In this document: positions 47,311-58,885 of the stretch, in pieces
How positions within the stretch are numbered: position 1 is the first letter of the stretch
How the letters are laid out: each line of letters begins with the position of its first letter
Position numbers and translations under genes: made by a program
Assembly (NCBI GenBank): GCA_026008535.1
Contig: BRKX01000006.1
Location: forward strand, 9,694,501 to 9,758,500
Direction: 5' to 3'
DNA: 64,000 nucleotides
Origin: Perilla frutescens
Taxonomy: Eukaryota; Streptophyta; Magnoliopsida; Lamiales; Lamiaceae
Notes under the pieces: model-generated
The model's database searches: none
What the model was told of the DNA's origin: nothing
Seen by the model: only the letters and a program-made list of their open reading frames with translations

Positions 47311-49998
47311 TTTTTTTATAGATTTTCAGCAATTAAAATAATTCTAAAACAATAAAAATAACTGAAATTCCCATAAATCATCATATATCTAATTCAAAAA
47401 ATATTCATACATTCATCCGAATATAGTCAACATTCTACACATTATCGTACTAATATCAAAACAAAGATAACATATATATTGTAACTAGCTAGCTAGCCAT
47501 TTCGATCGGAACAACCTTGTCGGTGATTGAGAGGCGCCCATTCAACTCAACTGCTCAACTATAAACCTGCCACGGTTGGAGAAGTAAGTGGTAATAATTA
47601 ATCAACACAATACTCAACAACAACCCAATCTCAACTAAGATGACATAAAATATATTCCATGATTAACAAATAAAAAGGATAACAATTTGTCTCAAGCAAA
47701 AATAATTGAACTGGAAGCAATACCTATCTTTAGGATTGGTTATCTTTACATCCACTTGCTTCATCATCACTAACCTGTGAAGCCATGCTTTTAAGCCATG
47801 ATTTATCCATCCTAATTTACGATCACTTACAGTGGGAACAGGTTGAGATAATGAAGTATGATCCTAATTCAGCAGGTACTGTTCCAGTTAAACCTTTGAA
47901 TAATTTCAAAATCAAACAAGTTATAGCTATAAAGTGGAATCACAATAGACTTCAAAATACCACGATATTAGAATTGGTGCATATATTGATACTAAGTTGA
48001 TTTCCATGTCTAAATGCTTGTTGATAGTTTATTTCTTTCCAATATCAACTATTCTAGTTACTAGTAATCATATCCAAGTAGTTGAAGTTTTTAATTCAAT
48101 GAAAAGGTTAGAAGTTTAGAAACAAATATAAATTTCTAGCAACTAAAGATAGGCAATTAGTTTGCTCATTCTTGTTAAAAACTCAATGGTTTAACTTTTA
48201 CTATTGACTCATTTTTACTAATCGACCTACTTCTTACCTTACCAGAAATTAGCACTTTTTAAAAGCACTAGTGTTTAACTTGCAAAGTAGCTCTTTTTAA
48301 TGAAAATATTAACGTGTAATGCTTTTTATCAGATATTCCAAATTGAATGTAAATGGAATAAATTTAATGAATAGAAATTTAAAGAGGGTTACCTAAGATT
48401 TGCAGCTGGTGCAGCAGACAGAACTCATAGATCTAGAAAAATGTCTGCAACCAAAAAACACATTCTATTAAACAGGATTGATAAAAAAAAATAAAAAAAA
48501 TAAAAAATCACTTGAGGTTTGACTATTTATTGGTTTTTTTCTTCTTCGTCTAAATTACAAATGCTCTCTTGAGGTGTTATAATAACCTCTTGGAATTTGT
48601 GTTTGTCACAAAACCCCCTCAGTGTAACTCGTAAAGCTAACAAAATTTTTTATGAATTCTCTCTCCTTTTACTCTCAAGGTCAAACAAAGAGGGATGACA
48701 GACGTTTTACTGTGTAGTTTCTTGTATTCAGCTCGTTACCTTCCATGATAAGTATTTTTCTTCTATGCTATGTTAATCTGCTCTGTTATGTTATCTTGCT
48801 TGTTGTACCATTACCATGATTAAATTTCAATAAAGTATTACTCGGATTGTGTTAATTACCAGTTATATCAATTCCAACATATCATATTGTCTGCTAAATT
48901 TTGAATTGTCAACTAGTCCCAGCTACACTTTTAACTTTTACTACTGACTCATTTTTACTAATCGACCTACTTCTTACCTTACCATTTAACTTGTAAGCAA
49001 AAGCAGCTCATGCGATTTAAAGTGACTTTTTTTTACTCAATTTAAAAATAATACTGCAAAAGAGATGCCACAGATTACCATTAATCTTAATCAAGCATTT
49101 CTAAAGTGGCATCAATATGTTGTCTCAGCTGTGCCCCCTACAACACATAATTGAACAGATTATATCACATAAATGATACATTAGATAAACAACACTTGGA
49201 AGCTCAATCGATCAAAAGCCTCAACTCCCAAACTTTCACACAAGGATGAAGGCATCATAGTTTTTCTTTGGAAAAATTAAGGTGCCAGTGTGACTCAAGA
49301 AGCTGAAGATTACTGAAGGGTAGTGATTTTGAAAACTGAAAAAGAAAATACAGAGGGAGGCGAGTGTGTATAGCTTGGAAAGGAAATCACCTTACTGCCT
49401 GATGGTGCACTTTTTTCGGGGCAGAATGTTCTTTGATTCTTTATCAGAAATAGTAATAAAAAATATTATCAATAACAAGACGAACTCCACAAGAAATCAA
49501 ATTAAACAATCAGATACAAAAACATAAAGGAAGTCGTTGATTTGAACAAGCATTGTCAATACTCGAGCTAGATTGTACAACATGAACCAAGAATTGTGCA
49601 TATATATATCATATAACAAAATAGAAGATGAAACATTGCATCACCAGACACCAGCCACACTTTCCAACTCATGCAACTTGCAGCAAAATTTATTTCATTC
49701 ATAACTCTTTGTTCACGGTCACCCATCTCTCAACATTTTGTGCAATCGAAACTTGTAGCTTCAATTTTGATCAACAAACAACAACAGATAATCAGGTAGA
49801 ATCTAGATTGGTTTCAACCATTAAAATTGAAACAAATTCTCTTCATTATGCACACATTTATTTTTCGAGCTTCATTATTAGGAAGTCAAATTGATCTCCT
49901 AGTTCGTATTTATCAACACAAACAGGAAATACCCAATAGCAATCTATATACCTTGGAGAATAAGCAAACAAAAAAGCTACACTCAGAAATCAGTATAC
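47311..49998. other. CACTA interior, AT-rich, no clear gene
   Basis: Apart from a direct repeat (48196-48990) and the possible MDKSWL start, I see nothing that can be assigned. A stop-free minus-strand snippet, FSNRGRFIVEQLS, near 47580 may be exon debris. Confidence 0.4.
48196..48990. repeat. Direct repeat of about 50 bp within the CACTA element
   Basis: The string ctcatttttactaatcgacc with tacttcttaccttacca following is present at 48208-48244 and again at 48948-48984, with cttttacta(t/c)tga just before each. Confidence 0.9.
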
Positions 49999-50373
49999 CT
50001 TGCTCAGCAAGAATGTCATCCACCACTATAGCAATCTGTAATCCAAACAAGTAAAATTAAAACAAATAGCACATAAGTAAAAAAATATCACAATAGTCGC
50101 CTGCCAGTAATTACACATATAACAGTAAGCAAATACAGGTACAGACCTTGTTGAAATGCTCATACTACATGTTTCCAAGCCCAAATACACCATAGTGGAG
50201 ATTCTTAAACATATCCCCTCTCTCTTTCCCCTGCACCACAAAAATTATTAAAATCAAACTAATCTAAAAAATCTTGGGGGGGAGGGGGGAAAGCTTACAC
50301 TATTTAACTTTTTACCTCGGCAAACCATTTGTAAAACCTCGCAGCATTGTCGGTAGGCTCACCATCTCCATAT
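49999..50373 (-). pseudogene. Captured NADPH-cytochrome P450 reductase exons
   Basis: Three minus-strand exons keep GT-AG borders. Exon 50373-50316 encodes YGDGEPTDNAARFYKWFAE. Exon 50230-50147 encodes GKERGDMFKNLHYGVFGLGN followed by a stop where Gln is expected, then YEHFNK. Exon 50035-49999 encodes IAIVVDDILAEQG. Together they match the flavodoxin-like FMN-binding domain of plant P450 reductase. The loops YGDGEPTDNA and YGVFGLGN contact FMN in that family. The amino-terminal anchor and the FAD/NADPH parts are not seen. Retained introns mean the host gene was taken up as DNA, not as cDNA. Confidence 0.88.
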
Positions 50374-51570
50374 CTGCAACCTGTCAACCCCCATCCAACT
50401 CAATAAATTACATGTTAAAAATAATAGTATAACTTTACCATATGATCTGTCACAAGCACATATACACAAACAACTTCACCCATAAGCAAAAAAGGTGCAT
50501 CTTTATGCAATTACGACCAAATAGAATTCAACAAATGAACATACGTTGCCAAGAAGAAGAAAGCAAAACTCTCCTTCTTCATCTTCTCCTCATACTATTC
50601 ATCATCGGCAGCATAATCATCCTATACGGATCAAAATGGCTATTAAAAGAGAGAACAAAATAAATTTGCTACCTTCATTTCTGAAACTGGACAATTAAAA
50701 ATAATCCTTACCAAGTAAACTACTTTAAAGTTGGCCTTAATGAATCACTAAACAGAATGTTTATGAACCCATCAGTAAATAAGACACAACACATGGACAT
50801 TTTCCGAACTTACAGAGCCTCTACAGAGAGAAGCATGCTTTAGACATGGTGAAACATAATAGATTACATCAAACCAAGTGCAATCTCTAATCGACTTGTC
50901 GACTTGAAGAAACAAAAGAGATGATTATCTTGATAAATGGGTAGTTCTCATAAATCTATTTTGTTGATTAGCCATCCATGTCGTGCAAAATGTAAATATT
51001 GCAAAATCACATAAACATATTCCACAAAGGAGCCTTATCCTGAGGAAAACTTGCCTCCTAAACCAAGAAGTAATGGAAGGGAAAGACAGCCTCTAAAGTC
51101 TAAACATCGTCCTGTCTACATGCATGTCACCTAAACCGATTGTCAAGTATTCTGACAATAGAAAGTCCATAACTACTGACCAGAATTGTGCATCTTAATT
51201 TAACATGAGCTTTGCATATCACACTTCTCACATATACTCACCAATCAACATCAATTTCAAATGAAATCAGAATTTTTTTTTTCCAAAATACCAAACATAT
51301 ACAATCATGGAAGAGAGATATTACCTCAAACAACCAAATAATAAAGATTGAAATCAACTGCAACTACATATGAAATGTCTTAGTTTGCTAGAAACAGAGT
51401 ACATGGTTAAAATTGCCCAATTTTTTGAACTCATCATTTATATACACAATAATTTCAGTATCACTAAATATTCCAACATATCATATACATTTATCACAGT
51501 GAGAAAATCAAATAGACGCAAGCCATAGTGAAAAAACAATCGAGAAGAGGGAGAATTACTGAAAAGCGCC

Positions 51571-51999
51571 ATGCCGAAGCCACATCCGCCGGCGCAGACA
51601 TCCTTCCATGAGTCTCCGGCTGCCTCAGTCTCCGGAAACCTCACACTCGCCGGAGAATTCAACGGTGATCTCTGCGTCGTCACCCCTGGAAAATACCCTC
51701 ACATTAATACCTCCAACTGCTTCTCACTCTTACCATTAACCGCATCTTCCTTCTTTGCTTCATCTCTGCTCATTGCTCAAACAATTTTAGCTCACAACGC
51801 AAAGCAAACAAAAAATTATCCGAAATTTGGGTCGGGAGTAGGATTAGGTTTCGAAGTCATTGGCACATCGGAGGCGGAGGTGGTTAGGTGGGAAAGGGCT
51901 CTGGCGTGGCGGCGGAGGAGGAGGATTTTGAAGTCTTTGAGTGAAATTTTGGGGGAGGGGCACGGCCATCGATGGGATTCGTCGGGGCTGGAAGTTTGA
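51571..51999 (+). CDS. Unidentified 142-codon frame in the CACTA element
   Basis: The frame opens MPKPHPPAQTSFHESPAASV and ends SSGLEV. It is GC-richer than its surroundings and keeps an Arg-rich segment (AWRRRRRILKSLSEIL). I recognise no family. The higher GC suggests captured host sequence, perhaps exon or 5' UTR, and the coding strand could equally be the minus one (a frame with MALFSNSPSSRL and TTQRSPLNSPASV at 51683-51438). Treat as hypothetical. Confidence 0.25.
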   Translation: MPKPHPPAQTSFHESPAASVSGNLTLAGEFNGDLCVVTPGKYPHINTSNCFSLLPLTASSFFASSLLIAQTILAHNAKQTKNYPKFGSGVGLGFEVIGTSEAEVVRWERALAWRRRRRILKSLSEILGEGHGHRWDSSGLEV

Positions 52000-53440
52000 G
52001 TAAACGATGAGAGAGTTGAAGTGAGAAGAGTTTTTTTTGTGTTAGTTTTTTAATTTTATAAAATGAAAAAAATCAAATTATTCAGTGGGAAACTTTCCGC
52101 CAAAAAAATTCAGATTAGTAATTTAATTTTGACTTAAAAAAAATAATAATTAACACATATACATAACGAATATTCATAACGGTCAAAGTTACCGTTATAT
52201 AATGTGTTTAAACATAACACAACACATAACACTATCAAATGAGTGTTATAATTGTGAACAATATATAACACTCACAGATAACGCAAGACTCGAAAACGTT
52301 ATATATGATCGGAGATAACACTTCTTTCGTAACGGATTTTTGAAATATCCGTTATCTATACCAAAAATGCGCTCATAGATAACGGATTTTTAAAATATCC
52401 GTTATGTATGAAGTGTTATGTATGAGAGTTTTTTTGGTAGTGCATCTTAAACAAGCTCCCATTTCTGTTGTGAGAGTGTCGGATTGTGTTTATTCAATGC
52501 TTGCTTTGCCTTGTTGCCTCTGTTTTATCTCTTTTGAGTTTCAAACATGGAAATGATAAAGGCACCTAGGAATTAACCAAGCTTTGGCCTAAAAGAAACC
52601 TCTCTGTCCTGCAATTTCCTATTAGTGAGCCTGTTGAGCCTAATAATCCTCATGATTCTTGATTACAGCCACTATACATGAAGCCAAAGCCTTGTTTTAG
52701 CTTGCTTTTGACCCTGAAAATATGCAAGTTATTCCTAAGTTGCTAAGTTGCAATAATACAGAGGTTGATGCTGGAAAGTGAGGAAGGCAAATTTTATGCG
52801 CTTGTTTCAATAAAAAAAAAAGCAGAAAGAGAAGCAAAGCTTCGGTAGAAAAAAAAAAGAAAAAAAGAAAAAAAAAATGGAACAGCAAGGAGGGATGAAA
52901 GAAAGAAAGTGAATAAAAACATCCATGTGTTTACATGAATTGAGGAACTCCAGCTTTTGAATTGTAAATGTGTGCAGCTGGGTGTGCGATTTTTGTGTTG
53001 GAATGCTTGCATATTCTCCTTTTGAGCTACTAAATCCAAAAGAAGCCTACCTCTAATCCCGAGCCCCGTTACAACCCTTGATAAAGCCCTTTTGATTTAT
53101 GTTTTGAACTTAATTGTTGATAATTCCAGTGACATATAGGCAAAGCTATGCTGAGAATGACAAATCACGATTTGTGTGAATTCCTCTATTCCCTTCTTTG
53201 AGAGATTTGGAGTGAACCATGGCGAGGTTGGATCAATGAGCACTTTCTTGACATAAATGAGAAGTTTTGGTGTATTCCTTAGAATAGAACAGGTTTGTGG
53301 TTTGTGGTTAGGTTAATCATGGTTCCTACTTCGAGCACTTTTCGGATCAAGGCAGCTGGTCCCTTTTTGTTCTTTATTTGTTTTTGTCGGAGTTTGTGTT
53401 TCTTTTGTGTGTTTGGATATGCTCGAGGACGAGCATTATC

Positions 53441-53456
53441 TAAGTATGGGGGGATT
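53441..53456 (+). other. 3' polypurine tract of the Athila-type element
   Basis: taagtatggggggatt runs directly into the 3' LTR start TGATCG at 53457, the position of a plus-strand primer. A ctcgaggacgagc inverted sequence lies just before it. Confidence 0.85.
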
Positions 53457-54853
53457 TGATCGAGCCAATTTTACTTGATATTTTGGGGCGATTTTATGTG
53501 GTTTGATTGTGTAATTATTATATAATGATGCTATTTTGGAAGAAGTTGTACCTTGAGGGTTTTTTGCAGGGCATTGACGCAAAGATGAAGAAAAGAGTGT
53601 GTTTTTGGTGAAGAAATGAAGATTTGCGCAAGAAGTTGAAATTGAAGGAAGTAAAGCCATGCCGTATGGGCATGCGGTAGGACGAATGAGCGGATAACTC
53701 AAGAAACTGGGCCTGAACGCGCGTTTATGGGCTGGAACACGGAAATTACTTAAGCCCAAGGCCTGGACGCGAGCTAGAAGAGTTCCCACCGCCTCAAGAG
53801 TCCACTTTTTGCCAACTTCCTTGTTGGAATAGATTAGGATGGTTATTTCCTTGTTGATATTATCTTATTTTAGGAATTTGATATATAGATTAGGACTTAT
53901 CATATTTTAAATTTTTAGACGTAATTCCAGACAAAAAGAACAGGAGCAGACAACGTTTTCTCCCTGGAGCAGAATAGTTCATCTTGTTCGTTTTATTTTC
54001 ATGGTATTTTTTATTTCAATATCTTTTGCAATTCAATCTTAATATGAGTTCTAGCTAATTTCTTCGTATTCTGGAAACAACTAACGAAACCCTGGCTTAA
54101 ATAAGCTGTGAGATCTAATCGTGTTCATCGTTCAATTATGTGCATGCACTTGTTATTCTTTGTATTTCGAGTAGTTAATTGTTTCAATATTGCTAGGTAG
54201 TTGCAAATACTTGGTGAATTGGAATTAATTAGTAGTCAATTAAACCGGTCATCCGTAATTGTGGTTTAAGTTTAATTAGTGGCGAAATGGTTCTTCAGAA
54301 CCAGGGAGAATAACAATCTTAGTTTAATAGGTCATGCGTCAGAATCTGTTAAATTATGAATCGGGTTCCTCTAGATTTTAAGGCTGTCGGCTCATTAAAC
54401 CTATAGAGCGTCTCTTACGGTTGTCAGTCAATTAGGGAAATAATTGGTGAAGCGTCTTCCTGATTATCGAGAAACTACGGAGGAATTAGGCTGCGTCAGT
54501 AAGCGTCTTCGGTAGCTATAACTGATTTGTATGTGTTAATTGAATTAATCATTGCATTAAGGATCAGTTTAAATAAGCTAGGGTGGAGTTAATTGGATTC
54601 CAGAATATTTCTTCTCATATTCTAAGTTCGTTCGATTTAATTACGCGTGCATTCATTTTACATTTAATTATTAATTTCATTTATTTTATTATAATTACAA
54701 AAACTCCTTTTGAAGTTTGGTTGTACAGATTGAGAGTATAGGGTAATTCTCGCCGGTCCTTTGGGAGACGATCTCGCTCATCGCTGTATTCGTGCAGTAA
54801 GGGCATACCGACTGTTGTCGGGTTATTTATTTTTGGTGTAAAACGACGCACCA
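53457..54853 (+). repeat. 3' LTR of Athila-type element
   Basis: 1397 bp, colinear with the 5' LTR, without indels by my reading, and with about 21 substitutions. Confidence 0.95.
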
Positions 54854-55825
54854 AGCAACCACTAATGCATCATAAACCTTCTCTCGAAGTGCCTAGGTTG
54901 TAGATTACAAAACTAGTATTAACGTCTCCGTTCAATACCTAGCATGCAACTCCTAATGGCTCCTAGGGTCTATTGCTCTCTCAATTAATCTCAACCCTCT
55001 CGAATGTTATTGATTAACAAGTTACTTATTCCAGATCACGTGTTAAAAATCCTCTCTCCATTTATGAATTAACTCATCAAATTGTACTATTTAGTGATCA
55101 GTTAAACAATACAGATAAATACGAGAATATGCAAAACACAATAAAATCATAGGTATAAGAAATCAACAGATTAAATCAATTTCATAATTTGAATCATAAA
55201 CAACCCTAGAATACTAGGGTTTTAGCTATCCATAATAATATAAATAACAAAAATCATCCACAAAGAAAACATGAAGAATTCTAAGAACAAAGAAAATAAA
55301 ATCCGGAAGGTTTAATTTGTCTCTAATCTTGAAAGCTTTTGAATCATTTGGTATTGTTCTTCACATCTGTTTTTCTCTGCAGCAAACCTCTGGTGACAAC
55401 TTTTGGGTAGGTGGAATTGTGTGGAATTTTCGTCTATTGAAATCCTTAAATACCAAGTTAAGAAAAGTCAAAAAATAGGTCAAAAATCGGATAGGCCCGC
55501 TCGACTCGCGACCACATTCGCGATCAGGAGGCCCGCGACTTGGGTCGCGAATCCACGTAGCATGACGTGGTAGAAAATTCACGACCAAGCTCCAAATTCG
55601 CGACCAGGTCGCGAATAAAACAAAGGAGAACCCCGTCCCTGTCGCGACATTGTATAAAAAAGGCAAAAAAGGTGATTCGCGACCCCCGGGGTCGCGAGTC
55701 TGGTCGCGGGTATTTTTCGATTCCGACAACCTCTCACTGTTTTTGCTTCGTTCTCACTCGTTTCTCATCCGATTGACCCGATTCTTTTTACAACGCGTTC
55801 CTAACTTGATTTCCTATCTTTCTAG

Positions 55826-56395
55826 TAGGGGTGTCAATTCGTGCATATCGGATCGTTAACGGGTCGACATGATAACGACATGACATGATAAGCCCAAACA
55901 CGAACACGACCCGTTAAGAATCTGTTCGACATGAACACGAACACGATCCGTTATGTACAAATACGGACACGACACGAACACGAAAAATATGATTTATTAT
56001 CGTGTCGATATGACACGATAGAGACACGATAAGAACATGAACACGATAACGACACGGTATAAAATAACTACTAGTACATATTAAATTAAAATTATAATTT
56101 AAATAAATAAATTTTAATTCAAATATATAAATTTTAAATTTACTAATTGAGTTTTAACTAAAATTTTAGATTAAATAAATATGTGAAATTATTATATATA
56201 ATTAATATATTTATTTATATCTTTACATAATATTAACGGGTTACACGAATCCGACACGAACACGACACGCAATTTTCATGTCCTTATCGTGTTGACACGA
56301 TAAGGACACGAACACGATAAGACTAAACACTATCCCGTTAATTTCGTGCGTGTTCGTGTCGTGCTATCGTGTCGTGTCAAAAATTGCCAGCCCTA
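55826..56395. mobile_element. hAT-type MITE
   Basis: The ends are TAGGGGTGTCAATT and, on the minus strand, TAGGGCTGGCAATT. A perfect 8-bp duplication, ctttctag, flanks it (55818-55825 and 56396-56403). The subterminal parts are arrays of gacacgat/atcgtgtc words. It is 570 bp with an AT-rich centre and no coding. It lies inside the solo LTR. Confidence 0.95.
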
Positions 56396-56589
56396 CTTTC
56401 TAGGGTCTTCCCAAGCTCATTTGAAGTTTACACCAAAAATGGCATTAATTCCCTTCACAATGAACAAACACGTGACAATACACAAAACATAGAAACTATG
56501 CAAAACTCAACACTTCATGCATGCAATATCAATCAAATACCACTCAAATGTACCTCAAAATACATGCAAAATGTGAGGTTATCACTAAT

Positions 56590-57207
56590 TCAGAAAATTA
56601 AAATATAGTATTATGTAACTTTATGTTTGTTTTGCAATATTTAAATAATCATAGTTTTTGTTTTATATTAATTCAAAAAAAAAAAGTTCCTAAAAATATC
56701 AAATAAATTTATTTCAATAATTATATATTATGAAATGTTGAATTAAATTTTAGAGTGACAGTTATCCATTTCTGCGTTATTTTAGTGATATAGATGTTAT
56801 AGTGTTGGAGAATGGACTAAAATAGATGTTATAGTGTTGGAGAATGGAGATGCCTTATAAACAACACCAACTGCTGTTTGAGAATTTGCTGAAAATCAAT
56901 TGGAAAAGTAGTATGAAAATTACTTAATTATATAAATGTTAAATTAATCCAGATACGAAAAAGATAATAATCTAAAATACCCAAGAATTAATTAATGTCG
57001 AATTTTAAATTAACCGAATGCAATATATATAGCTATAAAAATTAAACTCATGAAATAATTATAAATTACCAAAAATTTCATTCTCATTTTTTTTTATTAG
57101 ATATACATGGCCTTTACGTACCTTTTACAAGGTACTAAATTGTAAACTCAGGCGGTCTAAAAAAAATGGTGCACGCTATTGCTAGCTTATATATATCTTA
57201 TATCTAG
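56590..57207. other. AT-rich spacer with a short tandem duplication
   Basis: The phrase atagatgttatagtgttgga, followed by gaatgga, occurs twice in a row near 56787-56848. No gene is seen before the pectinesterase stop. Confidence 0.6.
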
Positions 57208-57522
57208 CTAGGGTTTTGAACGACCCAAAATTCTTGAAGCTTGATTCATCCAGCCTTCTTCATCAATGAATGAAATGCTCGTTAACTGCTTCATCTCTCC
57301 TTCACTCAGCTTCTTCTCCCACTCCACTCTCTCCGAACTCTCCGAACCTAAACCTCTACAATTATACTCCGACATCGTCAACTGATCCCTGAAAATATAA
57401 TAAAAAAAAATATATATATATATATATTAATTGTTGTCCAATGTATATATTTTGAAGATTTTAGATACATGTGTATATATATAGATTTTGACAGCCAAAA
57501 TGAAATAATTAATAAAAGAGAA

Positions 57523-57577
<55 letters not shown>

Positions 57578-58885
57578 CAGAAAATCTTACTCCTTGCCGG
57601 CGCCATTCCAAGCATACCATCCTTGAGGGACAACAATGTCCGACATTAGTGTGTTGTAAAACACGACTCTTGCATAATCTCTCCATGCTCTTCCCAGATA
57701 TGCCTTCCCATTTCCAACTATCTTGCAGTCTTTGAACACGAATCCGCTCGTATCGTGGGGATCCTCTCTTCCCTGAGCTGTTATGTACCCGGGGGTTCCC
57801 TTTAGGATTCCTGCAGCTACTGATATCATGCAACTCTGCCCCAACAATATATATATATATATCCAAACAGATTAATTAATTAAAGGTGCGTACGTGCGTG
57901 CATGTTTTGATCATGATATGATCTAATTAAAACGTATGTTTATACATATATACCTCGTAGAGGGATTGACCAGCACCAAAGATGAAATCAACTGCACCTT
58001 CAATGGTGCAGCTTTTGAAGTAATGTCTGCCTTTAACATCCCACAATGTATCCTGTATTCCGAAGAATCCACATTGGTAGAAGGCCGATTTATCGCCCTG
58101 TATCAGGGCCGCCACTGCTCTCTCTAATGGATTCCGGTTACCATTAGGGGGAGAGTTGAAGGAATTCTACACCGTAATAATTAATAGAGGAAATTATATA
58201 TATGAGCAAAAGACCGGAGGCTGCAGGGAAGTTAATTTTGTGTCAGACCGTCAGACAGTCTTCATATTACACCAATGGTACGCCACTACCCAGAGATGGC
58301 TAAATATGAGTACTGTCTGACTGATATTGACACCTTTTAAACGGAGCTACATATATATGCATTTGAGATTCTTACAACAAATTTTATGCCCGTGGCGATC
58401 GTGTAATCAGCTTTAGAAGTGAAAGTAGCGCTCTTGTCAATGGAACCATGATCATTCCACTGAATCACAGTGTTGTCTATTCCTTCCCCTTCAAGGTAGA
58501 TGTATGGTTTGTCCCGAGCAATCGTAACCTTTTCCCTGTAATATATAATGGACAGCAGAAATATATATTAAATATAAGGAAATACAGCTTCAAATTAAAG
58601 ATAAAGATTGTTGATGACTTTCTTAATTTCTTGATACCTATATACGCCTTCTTTGATGTATATACGAGTCCATCTCTTGTTGTTGGAAGGGACAGAATCA
58701 ATGGCTGCTTGGATGGTTCTGAAATCACCTCGCCCCGATGGATCAACGCGGATCGTGTTAGACAGTACTACTATTCGATTATCACCATGCTGTTTTCTTG
58801 AAGCTGTTATTGATGGAAATATTGATAAGAGAGTCATCACAAATATTAATATTATTGTGCAGACACACCGTTTATGACACAACAT
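57208..58885 (-). CDS. Secreted pectinesterase (pectin methylesterase), PME29/55-like
   Basis: Minus-strand exons 58885-58638, 58535-58376, 58166-57954, 57835-57591 and 57388-57208 join in frame to 348 aa with GT-AG borders. A signal peptide (IILIFVMTLLSIFPSITA) covers about residues 10-28. There is no inhibitor-like pro-region. Pectinesterase motifs are GVYREKV, GIQDTLWD (catalytic Asp175), GAVDFIFG (catalytic Asp196), YITAQGR and YLGRAWRDY (Arg256, Trp258). The enzyme removes methyl groups from wall pectin. Two departures from the broad family are seen: the usual QAVA block reads RAVAALIQGDKSAF, which I recall as normal for the PME29 branch, and LGRPW reads LGRAW. A (GA)n tract lies in intron 4. 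A broken relative lies at 60763-61262. Confidence 0.92.
57526..57573. repeat. (GA)n microsatellite in pectinesterase intron 4
   Basis: About 22 GA units lie just after the intron 4 donor (minus strand). Confidence 0.95.

Larger units (their letters stand above)
46824..52442. mobile_element. CACTA (CMC) element, non-autonomous, carrying P450 reductase exons
   Basis: The ends are CACTACCAAAAAAACGCTCA at 46824 and its inverted match, gtttttttggtagtg, at 52442. They are flanked by the 3-bp duplication cat (46821-46823 and 52443-52445). Subterminal zones (46850-47310 and 52150-52430) are packed with ataacgg/ccgttat words, the usual transposase-binding arrays of CACTA elements. No TNP2-like transposase is present; a short minus-strand start MDKSWLKSMASQ with a GT donor (about 47809-47774) only resembles the beginning of such proteins. 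The interior carries host exons (49999-50373) and an unidentified 142-codon frame (51571-51999). It sits in the Athila element between the env-like gene and the 3' LTR. Confidence 0.92.
40165..54853 (+). mobile_element. Athila-type Ty3/Gypsy LTR retrotransposon, defective
   Basis: Two LTRs of exactly 1397 bp (40165-41561, 53457-54853) start TG and end CA, flanked by the 5-bp duplication agcaa (40160-40164 and 54854-54858). A primer binding site, a broken pol, an env-like gene and a polypurine tract lie between them in Athila order. gag and protease are missing, and the first part of the reverse transcriptase is inverted. By hand I count about 21 LTR differences in 1397 (1.5%), which suggests insertion under about a million years ago at commonly used plant rates. 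A CACTA element sits at 46824-52442. Without helper proteins it cannot move. Confidence 0.95.
39832..56584 (-). mobile_element. Solo LTR of a Ty3-type element, split by two later insertions
   Basis: On the minus strand it starts TGATAACCTCACATTTTGCA (56584) and ends ...AAATAAATACCAAACA (39832). The ends are TG...CA, flanked by the perfect 5-bp duplication ctaat (39827-39831 and 56585-56589). Near its end it carries the widely shared plant LTR phrase tctctgtggatacgacc. After removing the Athila element with its duplication and the hAT MITE with its duplication, about 1.48 kb remains, a fitting LTR size. Its interior holds many tcgcgac/gtcgcga words (55500-55710). No internal retroelement coding is attached, so this is a solo LTR left by LTR-LTR recombination. 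Confidence 0.8.

Noticed and set aside
47734..47809. MDKSWLKSMASQ as the start of a CACTA transposase gene
   Set aside because: The resemblance to the MDKSWM start is short, no further exons with transposase motifs follow, and it may be chance.
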